Source: Sphaerisporangium album
Lineage (GTDB): Bacteria; Actinomycetota; Actinomycetes; Streptosporangiales; Streptosporangiaceae
Assembly: GCF_003323745.1 (NCBI RefSeq)
Contig: NZ_QOIL01000010.1
Coordinates: 278,120 to 319,394 of the forward strand
DNA: 41,275 bases
Direction: 5' to 3'
The translations under genes were made by a program, and so were the position numbers. This document shows positions 1-7,756 of the stretch, piece by piece; positions within the stretch are counted from its first letter, which is position 1, and every line of letters starts with the position of its first letter. Below the pieces are notes generated by a model. It was not told where the DNA came from. It did no database searches and saw only the letters and a list, made by a program, of their open reading frames with translations.

Positions 1-1373
1 GCCCGTCGTACAACATGGCGGTCAACCTGGTCGGCCAGGTCGGCAGGGAACGCGCCCGTACCCTGCTGGAGGCGTCGTTCGCCCAGTTCCAGGCCGACCG
101 CGCGGTCGTCGGCATCGCCAAGCAGCTCCGGCGCGCCGAGGAGGCCCTCGACGGCTACACCGAGGCGATGACCTGCCACCTCGGGGACTTCCCTGAGTAC
201 GCGGCGATGCGCAGGGAGCTGTCGGACCGCGAATCCGACCTGTCGCGACAGCGCGGCACGGCCCGGCGCGCGGAGGCCGTGCGCTCGCTGGAGGCGCTCA
301 AGCCCGGCGACGTGATCCGCGTCCCCGGCGGACGGCGGGCCGGTCTGGCCGTCATCCTGGACCCGGGGCTCACCATGCGCACCGAGGGGCCCTCGCCGCT
401 CGTGCTGACCATCGGCAAGCAGGTCAAGCGGCTGTCGGCGGCCGACTTCCCGGTGCCGGTCGAGCCGGTCGAGCGGCTGCGCATCCCCAAGGGCTTCAAC
501 CCGCGCGCCCCGAAGGACCGTGCCAACCTCGTCGCCACCCTGCACGCCAAGATCGGCGACCGTGACCTCGGCCGACCGATGCGGGTCCGCGACCACGACG
601 CAGACACGGCGATGACCCGCGGCTCCACCCCCGGCACCCCCGAGTGGGAGATCGCCGAGCTGCGCCGCAAGCTGCGCGCCCACCCCTGCCACGGGTGCGA
701 CGAGCGTGAGGACCACGCCCGCTGGGCCGAGCGCTACCACAAGCTCCTGCGCGAGACCGAAGGCCTGCGCCGGCGGGTCGAGAGCCGGTCGCACGTGATC
801 GCGCGCACCTTCGACCGGGTGTGCGGGGTGCTCGACCAGCTCGGCTACCTGGACGGGGAGACCGTCACGCCCGAGGGTCGCCGCCTGTCCCAGCTCTACA
901 CCGAGCTGGACCTGCTCACCTCCGAGTGCCTGCGCGCGGGCATCTGGGAGGATCTCGACCCGGCCGAGCTCGCCGCGTGCGTGTCCTCGCTGGTGTTCGA
1001 GTCGCGGCAGGCCGACGACGCCCGCCCGCCCAAGATCCCGGCGGGCGCCGCGAGGGAGTCGCTGGCCGCGATGGTGCGCATCTTCGCTGAGCTGGAGGAC
1101 ATCGAGCGCGACCACGGCCTGTCGTTCATCCGTGAGCCGGACTTCGGGTTCGCCTGGGCCGCGTTCCGCTGGGCGAAGGGCCACAGCCTGGACGCGGTGC
1201 TCACCGACGGCGACCTGGCCGCGGGCGACTTCGTCCGCTGGGTCAAGCAGCTGCTCGACCTGCTCGACCAGATCGGCAAGGCGGCCCCCCGCGGCGGGAA
1301 GGTGAGGCAGAACGCCGCCAAGGCCATCGACGCCCTGCGCCGCGGCGTCGTCGCCTACTCCTCCGTGGCCTGA
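1..1373 (+). CDS. helY: Ski2-like DEAD/DEAH RNA helicase, C-terminal part (5' end outside window)
   Basis: The open frame enters from the left edge. Residues before the first ATG (position 15) read PSYN and continue as MAVNLV, the end of helicase motif VI of Ski2/Mtr4-like enzymes (RPSYNMAVNLV), so the true start is upstream and position 15 is not a start. What remains is the region after the RecA2 domain: a helical/beta-barrel region, then a C-terminal DSHCT-like helical domain (GYLDGETVTPEGRRLSQLY, then TSECLRAGIWEDLDPAELAA). The family consists of ATP-dependent 3'-5' RNA helicases acting on structured RNA; actinobacterial members are called HelY. The downstream convergent neighbour is an RNB exoribonuclease, which fits RNA turnover. 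The ATPase motifs lie outside the window and could not be checked. Confidence 0.9.
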   Translation, partial: PSYNMAVNLVGQVGRERARTLLEASFAQFQADRAVVGIAKQLRRAEEALDGYTEAMTCHLGDFPEYAAMRRELSDRESDLSRQRGTARRAEAVRSLEALKPGDVIRVPGGRRAGLAVILDPGLTMRTEGPSPLVLTIGKQVKRLSAADFPVPVEPVERLRIPKGFNPRAPKDRANLVATLHAKIGDRDLGRPMRVRDHDADTAMTRGSTPGTPEWEIAELRRKLRAHPCHGCDEREDHARWAERYHKLLRETEGLRRRVESRSHVIARTFDRVCGVLDQLGYLDGETVTPEGRRLSQLYTELDLLTSECLRAGIWEDLDPAELAACVSSLVFESRQADDARPPKIPAGAARESLAAMVRIFAELEDIERDHGLSFIREPDFGFAWAAFRWAKGHSLDAVLTDGDLAAGDFVRWVKQLLDLLDQIGKAAPRGGKVRQNAAKAIDALRRGVVAYSSVA

Positions 1374-1388
1374 CCTCACGTCCCTCAC

Positions 1389-1414
1389 GACCCCGCCCGG
1401 GGACGGGCGGGGTC
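1389..1414. terminator. Bidirectional hairpin between convergent helY and RNB genes
   Basis: A perfect 10-bp inverted repeat (GACCCCGCCC / GGGCGGGGTC) with a 6-nt loop starts 15 nt after the helY stop and lies before the end of the convergent RNB gene. There is no T-tract, as is common for actinomycete terminators. Its position between two converging genes suggests that it ends both transcripts. Confidence 0.7.
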
Positions 1415-1517
1415 TCCGGCCGGGCGCCGTCCAGGCCCTTCCGGGCGCTCAGGAGGCGATGGCGCGGCGCGAAGGGTCGCGGGCCCCGGCTGCGGATGAT
1501 CGAGCGGCACGAGCGCC

Positions 1518-2976
1518 TCAGGCGACGGTGAAGCGGACCTCGCGGGTGAGGAGGTCGGCGCGGGTGAGGCGTACCTCGGTCCTGTCGCCGAGGCGCAGGC
1601 CCTCGCCGTCGCAGCGGGCGACCACGGCGGGGTCGGCGATCTGCACGAGGCCGCCGGGCCTGCCGTCCTCGACGTCGATCACGACCGCGCCGAACGTCTG
1701 CCCGACCCGGTCGCGCAGCACGAACGCCTCCACCAGGTCGACGCAGGCGCGTTCGACGGCGGCGGCGCGGCGGCCTCCGCCCGCCATGAGCGGGGGCAGC
1801 TCGGCCAGCGCCTCCTGCACGGGTTCGGGCACCGGCACGCCCTCGGCCACCGCCAGGCACACCTCCCCGGCGTAGCGGTCTACCAGGCGGCGCAGCGGCG
1901 CGGTCACGTGGGCGTACGGCGCGGCGACGGCGGCGTGCCCGGCGTCCCGGGGCGGCTCGCCGTTGAACGCGGTGTACCCGGCGCCACGCAGCAGGGCCGT
2001 GGCCTCGTGCAGGAACGCCGCGTTGGCGGGGACGGCCGGGTCCAGCGTGTGCGCGACGTCCCCGAACGACGCGCCGGCGGGCCACGAGACGCCGAGGGCG
2101 GCCGCGATCCGGCGCACCCGCTCGACGGTCTCCGGCGCGGCGGGCGGCAGCGTGCGCAGGATGCCCATCTCGGCGTCGAGCATCATGGCGGCGGCCGCCA
2201 TGCCGGTCATGAGGGATATCTGCGCGTTCCACGCCTCGGCGGGCAGCGGGCTGCGGAACTCCAACGCGATAGCCGTCCCCGTACGGCACGACCTCCTGCT
2301 CGGGCGTCGGCAGCGTCACCCCGCCGCGCGCCCGCTCCAGCTCCTGGCGCAGGGCGCCGACGACGGGCAGAAGGCGCAGCGTGCCGTCGGCGGTGCCGGT
2401 GTCGACGGCGGCCTGCACGTAGTCATAGTCGAGCCGCTCGCGGCTGCGCACCAGCGCCCGCCTGACGTCCGCCCCGACGGTGACGCCGTCGGAGTCCAGG
2501 TCCAGGCACCACAGGGCGGCGGGCCTGACCACGCCCGGCAGCAGGCTGGCCGCGCCCTCCGACAGGACGGCCGGGTGCAGGGGGACGCGCCCGTCCGGCA
2601 TGTACACGGTCTCGCCGCGCCTCCTGGCCTCGGCGTCGATCGTGCCGCCCGGGGGGACGAACGCGGCGACGTCGGCGATCGCGTACCACACGCGGTAGCC
2701 CCGGGCGCGCTGCTCGATGCACAGCGCCTGGTCCAGGTCCATCGACCCCTGCGGGTCGACGGTCAGCAGCGGCAGGTCGGTGCGGTCGGGCAGGGCGGGC
2801 ACGCCGGCCAGGCCGGGCAGCGCGGACAGATCGGACGCAGCCGTGTCCGCCACGCGGCGGGCCTCCTCCAGCACGGGCTCGGGGAACGCGTCCGGAAGCT
2901 CCAGCTCGCCGCGGATGCGGTCGAAGCCCTCGGCGAGCTTCGGCGCGCCGGACACGTGTATCGCTTTGGGAAGCAC
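1518..2976 (-). pseudogene. RNB-domain exoribonuclease (RNase II/R family), frame interrupted near 2265
   Basis: The first half, read from a GTG at 2976, begins VLPKAIHVSGAPKLAEGF and carries the RNB catalytic signature DPQGSMDLDQAL plus VWYAIADVAAFV, GETVYMPDGRVPLHP and a long RNB core. The frame is then lost right after PYGDGYRV. The rest of the domain (EFRSPLPAEAWNAQISLMTG, HVTAPLRRLVDRYAGEV and a C-terminal S1/OB-like part) continues in another frame from about 2264 to the stop at 1518. Joining the halves gives about 485 residues, the usual size of actinobacterial RNB proteins. The total length is not a multiple of three: one base is missing or two are extra at 2262-2275. Both halves look well conserved, so a sequencing error or a very recent mutation is likelier than old decay. 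The 5'-3' exonuclease gene lies 38 nt upstream on the same strand. Confidence 0.8.
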
Positions 2977-3014
2977 AACCCGGATCTTAGGGGCGATACG
3001 GCCGATACGCCCGT

Positions 3015-3920
3015 TCAGCCGGCCAGCGTGGCGAGCAGGCGGTTCAGCGGGCCGTCCAGGCCATAACGGTCGGCGAGGGCGACCAGCGCCTCCGGGTCGC
3101 GCGGCTTGACGGGCCGGGCCATGTCCAGATCGGGCAGGGGCGCGTCGTGGGCGACCTTGACCACGGCGGGGGCGACCGCGAGGTAGTCGCGCGCCTTGAT
3201 GATCTTCGTGCGGCTGCCGGCGGGGAAGCCGTCCGTGACGCCCTCGTCCAGCGCGGCCAGCATCGCCTCCAGCGAGCCGAACCGCGTGATCAGCGCGGCC
3301 GCCGTCTTGTCGCCCACGCCGGGGACGCCGGGCAGCCCGTCGCTCGGGTCGCCGCGCAGGGTGGCGTAGTCGGCGTACGCGCGGCCGGGGATGCCGTACT
3401 TCGCGGTGACCTCGGCCTCGTCGATCGTCTGCAGGTTGCGGATCCCCTTGACCGTGTACAGCACCCGGCACGGCCGCGAATCGTCCACGAGCTGGAACAG
3501 GTCGCGGTCGCCGGTGACGATCTCGACCGCCCCGGTGGCGCGGGCCGTGCACGTGCCGATGACGTCGTCGGCCTCGTACCCGGGCACGCCGACGCGGGCG
3601 ACGCCCACGGCGTCCAGCACCGCCTCGATCACCGGGATCTGCGGCACCAGGGTGTCCGGCACCTGCTCCTGGTCGCCCGTCGCGACCCGGTGGGCCTTGT
3701 AGGAGGGGATCGCCGCGACCCGGAACGCGGGCCGCCAGTCGGCGTCCATGCAGGCCACGAGCTCGTCGGGGGCGTGGCCGCGCACGAGCGTGGCGATCAT
3801 GTCGATCAGCCCGCGCACGGCGTTGACCGGCATGCCGTCCGGAGCGGTCATCGACTCGGGTATCCCGTAGAACGCGCGGAAGTACAAGGAAGGGGTGTCG
3901 AGAAGCATCAGCCCTGGCAT
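3015..3920 (-). CDS. 5'-3' exonuclease, Pol I N-domain/FEN-like
   Basis: 301 residues. The start is the ATG at 3920, with GGAAGG 8 nt upstream; the protein begins MPGLMLLDTPSLYFRAFYG. Metal-binding acidic motifs of the FEN/5'-nuclease family are present: ACMDADWRPAFR, GYEADDVIGT, VTGDRDLFQL and LRGDPSDGLPGVPGVG, the last leading into the helix-hairpin-helix DNA-binding motif GVPGVGDKTAAALI. Length and motif order match stand-alone actinobacterial 5'-3' exonucleases, which lack a polymerase domain and process branched or RNA/DNA ends. The gene is divergent from the M24 peptidase and lies just upstream of the frameshifted RNB gene, so the two may be cotranscribed. Confidence 0.92.
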   Translation of the reverse strand: MPGLMLLDTPSLYFRAFYGIPESMTAPDGMPVNAVRGLIDMIATLVRGHAPDELVACMDADWRPAFRVAAIPSYKAHRVATGDQEQVPDTLVPQIPVIEAVLDAVGVARVGVPGYEADDVIGTCTARATGAVEIVTGDRDLFQLVDDSRPCRVLYTVKGIRNLQTIDEAEVTAKYGIPGRAYADYATLRGDPSDGLPGVPGVGDKTAAALITRFGSLEAMLAALDEGVTDGFPAGSRTKIIKARDYLAVAPAVVKVAHDAPLPDLDMARPVKPRDPEALVALADRYGLDGPLNRLLATLAG

Positions 3921-4130
3921 GAGCCCATCCTTCCAGCCCCAGCCCCCTGTCCGGGCCTGCGCCTCGAATCCGACGGGAGGGGACGCGCCTGCCCCGCACT
4001 CGCGCTGATCTGCTCGGGTGACGCCCCCCGCCGCCGGCGTCCACCCAGCGGTGGCGGACCGAGGTGGCCAGCGGGCGGGGGCGGTAGGTGGGGCAGACGG
4101 GAGGAATCGGGGTGGAATACATTGGGCGAT

Positions 4131-5246
4131 GTGACAACGACGTCCTCTGATCTTTACCCCGTGACCCGCGTCGCGGCCGTGCGCGAGGCCGCCGCAGCCG
4201 CGGGCATCGACGCCCTGCTGCTGACCCCCGGCCCCGACCTGCGCTACGTCAGCGGGTACGACGCGATGCCCATGGAACGGCTCACCTGCCTGGTGGTGCC
4301 CGCCCAGGGAGAGGCGTTCATGGTCGTGCCGAGGCTGGAGCTCCCCGCGGCCGAGCACTCGCCGGCCGCGCGCCTCGGGCTGGAGTTCGTCGCCTGGGAC
4401 GAGACCGACGACCCGTACGCCCTGGTCGCGTCGAGGATCGGCTCCCCGGCCACCGTCGGGCTGGCCGACCGCATGTGGGCGATGCAGTCGCTGCGCTTCC
4501 GCTCCGCGCTGCCCGGCGCCGAGCAGGTGCTCGCCGGGTCGGTGCTCAGCGAGCTGCGCATGCGCAAGAGCCCCGCCGAAGTGGCGGCGCTGCGCGAGGC
4601 GGGCGCGGCCATCGACGCCGTCCACGCCCAGGTCCCCGGCCTGCTGAAGGCCGGCCGCACCGAGCGCGAGGTGGGCAGGGACATCGCCGAGGCGATCCTC
4701 GCCGCCGGGCACGCCACGGTCGACTTCGTGATCGTGGCCTCGGGCCCCAACGGCGCCAGCCCGCACCACGAGCTGTCCGACCGCGTCATCCGCGCGGGGG
4801 ACCCCGTGGTCGTCGACATCGGCGGCCAGATGCCCAGCGGGTACTGCTCGGACTCCACCCGCGTCTACAGCGTCGGCGAGCCCCCGGCCGACTTCGCCGC
4901 CTACTACGAGGTGCTGCGCCGCGCCCAGGAGGCCGCCTGCGCGGCCGTGCGTCCCGGGGTCTCGTGCGAGTCGGTCGACGCCGCCGCCCGGCAGATCATC
5001 GCCGACGCCGGCCACGGCGACCTGTTCATCCACCGCACCGGCCACGGCATCGGCCTGGAGACCCACGAGGAGCCCTACATCGTCTCCGGGAACGCCGAGC
5101 CGCTGGCGCCGGGCTTCGCCTTCTCCGTCGAGCCGGGCATCTACCTGTCCGGTCACCACGGCGCCCGCATCGAGGACATCGTCGTGTGCACCGAGACCGG
5201 CGTCGAGCGCCTCAACGACCAGCCCCGCGACCTGGTCGTCGTGTGA
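4131..5246 (+). CDS. M24 family metallopeptidase (Xaa-Pro aminopeptidase/dipeptidase type)
   Basis: 371 residues. An N-terminal creatinase-like domain (about 1-130; LLLTPGPDLRYVSGYDAMPM) is followed by the pita-bread catalytic domain. All dinuclear-metal ligand motifs are visible: the His of SPHHELSDR, the two Asp of VVVDIGGQ and CSDSTRVYSVG, the His of HRTGHGIGLETHEEPY, and the Glu of FSVEPGIYL and ARIEDIVV. The family removes or splits residues next to proline, in the cytoplasm. The start is a GTG at 4131. A TACATT -10-like box at 4118-4123 would place transcription start at the GTG, so a leaderless mRNA is possible, although no clear -35 is seen. The gene is divergent from the exonuclease. 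Confidence 0.9.
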   Translation: MTTTSSDLYPVTRVAAVREAAAAAGIDALLLTPGPDLRYVSGYDAMPMERLTCLVVPAQGEAFMVVPRLELPAAEHSPAARLGLEFVAWDETDDPYALVASRIGSPATVGLADRMWAMQSLRFRSALPGAEQVLAGSVLSELRMRKSPAEVAALREAGAAIDAVHAQVPGLLKAGRTEREVGRDIAEAILAAGHATVDFVIVASGPNGASPHHELSDRVIRAGDPVVVDIGGQMPSGYCSDSTRVYSVGEPPADFAAYYEVLRRAQEAACAAVRPGVSCESVDAAARQIIADAGHGDLFIHRTGHGIGLETHEEPYIVSGNAEPLAPGFAFSVEPGIYLSGHHGARIEDIVVCTETGVERLNDQPRDLVVV

Positions 5247-5250
5247 TCTC

Positions 5251-5282
5251 CGGCCGTGACGACCCGATCTCCGTCACGGCCG
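5251..5282 (+). terminator. Hairpin terminator after the M24 peptidase
   Basis: A perfect 10-bp inverted repeat (CGGCCGTGAC / GTCACGGCCG) with a 12-nt loop begins 5 nt after the stop codon. There is no T-tract. It separates the peptidase from the downstream acyl-CoA dehydrogenase, which has its own Shine-Dalgarno. Confidence 0.65.
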
Positions 5283-5377
5283 CCGGCGCCGGCCGGGCCC
5301 GCGGGGCGATCCTCCGCGCGGCGCGTGCCCGGCGCGTCCACCCCCCAGACCCGACCTCTGCGATCCGGAGTGAATAG

Positions 5378-6529
5378 ATGGCGGTCGACCGCGTCCTGCC
5401 CACGCCCGAGGCCCACGACCTTCTCGACCTCGTGAGAGACCTCGTCGCCAAGGAGGTCGCCCCCCGGGCGGCCGGCGACGAGGCCGAGGGCCGTTTCCCG
5501 CGCGAGGTGTTCACGACCCTCGGCCGCAGCGGCCTGCTCGGCCTGCCGTACCCGGAGGAGTACGGCGGCGCGGCCCAGCCGCAGGAGGTCTACCTGCAGG
5601 TCGTCGAGGAGCTCGCCGCGGCGTTCCTCGCCGTCGGGCTCGGCCTGTCGGTGCACACCCTGTCGTGCTTCCCCGTCGCCGCCTACGCCACCGAGGAGAC
5701 CCGCGCCGCGCTGCTGCCGGACATGATCGGCGGCGAGCTGCTCGGCGCGTACTGCCTGTCGGAGCCCCAGTCGGGTTCGGACGCCGCCGCGCTCACCACC
5801 CGCGCGCGGGCCTCGGCCGACGGCGGCTACGTCGTCGACGGCGTCAAGGCGTGGACCACCCACGGCGGGGCCGCCGACTTCTACACCCTGATGGCGCGCA
5901 CCTCCGACAACGGGGCGCGCGGGATCTCCTGCTTCCACGTGCCCGGCTCGGCGCCGGGGCTGTCCTTCGGCCGCCCGGAGCGCAAGATGGGCATGCGGTC
6001 CTCGCCGACGGCCCAGGTGCGCCTCGACTCCGTACGGCTCGCGCCGGGCGCCCTGATCGGCGCCGAGGGGGAGGGCTTCCGCATCGCCATGGCCGCCCTG
6101 GACGGAGGACGGCTCGGCATCGCCGCCTGCGCGGTCGGCGTCGCCCAGGCCGCCTTCGACGCCGCCTCCGCCTACGCCCGCGAGCGCCGCCAGTTCGGCT
6201 CGCGCATCGCCGACTTCCAGGGCATCGGTTTCATGCTCGCCGACATGGCCACCCAGATCGCCGCCGCGCGCGCCCTCTACCTGGACGCCGCCCGCCTGCG
6301 CGACGCCGGCCGTCCGTACGGCACGCGGGCCGCGATGGCCAAGCTCTTCGCCGCCGACACGGCCATGAAGGTCACCACCGACGCCGTGCAGATCTTCGGC
6401 GGCTACGGCTACGTCGAGGACTTCCCCGTCGAGCGGTACATGCGCGAGGCGAAGGTCCTGCAGATCGTCGAGGGCACCAACCAGATCCAGCGGCTGGTCA
6501 TCTCGCGCGCCGTCACCAAGGAGGGCTGA
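5378..6529 (+). CDS. Acyl-CoA dehydrogenase
   Basis: 383 residues, the standard size for a single-subunit acyl-CoA dehydrogenase. The N-terminal helical domain includes LPYPEEYGGA; the middle beta domain has the FAD/substrate signature YCLSEPQSGSDAAAL and VKAWTTHGG; the C-terminal helical domain has RQFGSRIADFQGIGFMLADM and IFGGYGYVEDFPVERYMREA. The catalytic base is the Glu of QIVEGTNQIQR (about E365), the usual position for short/medium-chain enzymes. It is an FAD enzyme that introduces the alpha-beta double bond in acyl-CoA beta-oxidation or branched-chain catabolism. The ATG at 5378 has GGAG 7 nt upstream. No electron-transfer flavoprotein or hydratase genes adjoin it, so the substrate cannot be told from context. 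It converges with the P1 operon. Confidence 0.93.
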   Translation: MAVDRVLPTPEAHDLLDLVRDLVAKEVAPRAAGDEAEGRFPREVFTTLGRSGLLGLPYPEEYGGAAQPQEVYLQVVEELAAAFLAVGLGLSVHTLSCFPVAAYATEETRAALLPDMIGGELLGAYCLSEPQSGSDAAALTTRARASADGGYVVDGVKAWTTHGGAADFYTLMARTSDNGARGISCFHVPGSAPGLSFGRPERKMGMRSSPTAQVRLDSVRLAPGALIGAEGEGFRIAMAALDGGRLGIAACAVGVAQAAFDAASAYARERRQFGSRIADFQGIGFMLADMATQIAAARALYLDAARLRDAGRPYGTRAAMAKLFAADTAMKVTTDAVQIFGGYGYVEDFPVERYMREAKVLQIVEGTNQIQRLVISRAVTKEG

Positions 6530-6645
6530 CCGCTTCACGGCGCGGCTCGCGCAGGCGGAGCGCCGCGGGGAGGGGCCGGGCCTCTACGGGGTCGTCGCCG
6601 CCTCGATCCGCTTTCGATCTACAATGTAAAGGGGCGCCCGCCGGG

Positions 6646-7707
6646 CTACGTGCCCAGGGGTGGCTGGACCTGCGTGTAGGCCGTGGTGAGGATGCACAGG
6701 ACGGGGCCCAGGTCCGGGGGACTGGTGCCGACGCCGACCACGACGTCGGTGCGGGCGGTGTCGAACCACAGCGAGCACGCGTCGTCGCCCGGATCGTTCG
6801 GGTCGTACAGCGCGAGCGCGACGCCCGTCCCGCTGACGTAGTAGCCCCAGGCCAGCACCTGGTGGTTCTTGCCAAGGTCGCCGGGGTTGAGGCTTTTGAC
6901 CTTGACCAGGCAGATCGGCCGGGGCACCCCCGCGTCGATCCACTCCTTGATGTTCGGCCACGCCTCCCTGATCATCACGGCGGACCGGCCCGACATGAGC
7001 CCGACGGGCTCCAGCACGCCGCGGTCGGTGTCGGGGTAGGCCGGTTCCATGATGGCGAACAGCCGGGCGGGCAGGTTCGGGATGTCGAAGGAGTCGAACA
7101 GCCGGCTCACCAGGAAGTCGAAGAGCGGATCGCCCTCACCGGGCGGGGCCAGGGCCTGCGGCGGGACGGCCCTGCCCGCCATGAAGTAGTCCAGGGCCGC
7201 GTAGACCATGCCGCCGCACAGGCCGTTGGAGGCGTCGCCGATGGGCAGGCGGACCAGGCCGAGGTCGATGGTCTTGTCCGTGGTCCCCTGCGGCCAGCTG
7301 TTGGGGAACCGGAAGCCGTGAGTGCTGGGCCGGAAGGCCGTGACATGCCACTGCGCCGGCTCCAGCAGCCACGTGACGGTGGTGTTCGCGCCGGCTCCGC
7401 CGCCGCGCAGCATCGCCCAGCCGGGCGGGCACACCTCGTCGTAGCTGTTCCCGCCACCATAGGGGTTGTCCCAGTGAAGCTCGGCGATCGGCCCGGCGTC
7501 TCCGATGTGGTAGCCGACGCGGCCCTCGGTCCCGGTGAGGATGCCGTCCGACTCGGTCTGCCAGCTGACGGTCTCGCCGGGGCCGATCGTCCACGCGGGC
7601 TCGATCCCCCCGCTCCACATACCGTGCGGGAGGTCCTGCCAGGCCTTGCCGAGCACCTGGCCGGTGGCGTTGGTGACCGTGACCACGGTGCTGCGTGCCG
7701 CTGTCAT
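6646..7707 (-). CDS. P1: aegerolysin-like domain fused to a papain-like Cys/His domain
   Basis: 353 residues. Residues about 7-120 form a beta-rich domain with GPGETVSWQTES, GTEGRVGYHIG and LHWDNPYGGGNSYD; the GTEG and WDNPY...NSY pattern resembles aegerolysin / ET79-type membrane-active proteins (tentative). The second half has GLCGGMVYAALDYF, where the Cys opens a helix as in papain-fold enzymes. It is followed near the C-terminus by KNHQVLAWGYY and LYDPNDPGDD, giving a plausible Cys-His-Asp/Asn triad. A cysteine peptidase or related transferase is an inference from these motifs. The ATG at 7707 has GAGGAG 7 nt upstream. It is the last gene of the leftward operon P4-P3-P2-P1, 49 nt after P2. 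No signal peptide or membrane helix is visible. Confidence 0.75.
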   Translation of the reverse strand: MTAARSTVVTVTNATGQVLGKAWQDLPHGMWSGGIEPAWTIGPGETVSWQTESDGILTGTEGRVGYHIGDAGPIAELHWDNPYGGGNSYDEVCPPGWAMLRGGGAGANTTVTWLLEPAQWHVTAFRPSTHGFRFPNSWPQGTTDKTIDLGLVRLPIGDASNGLCGGMVYAALDYFMAGRAVPPQALAPPGEGDPLFDFLVSRLFDSFDIPNLPARLFAIMEPAYPDTDRGVLEPVGLMSGRSAVMIREAWPNIKEWIDAGVPRPICLVKVKSLNPGDLGKNHQVLAWGYYVSGTGVALALYDPNDPGDDACSLWFDTARTDVVVGVGTSPPDLGPVLCILTTAYTQVQPPLGT

Positions 7708-7756
7708 CCAGTACTCCTCGTACTGCTCGGTGATGCCTTGTACCGCTACAGACGAT

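Noticed and set aside
1243..4137. Single 964-codon minus-strand frame joining the exonuclease and RNB regions
   Set aside because: Only its middle (about 2270-2976) matches RNB; the first part is an off-frame reading of the exonuclease gene and the last an off-frame reading of the RNB C-terminus.
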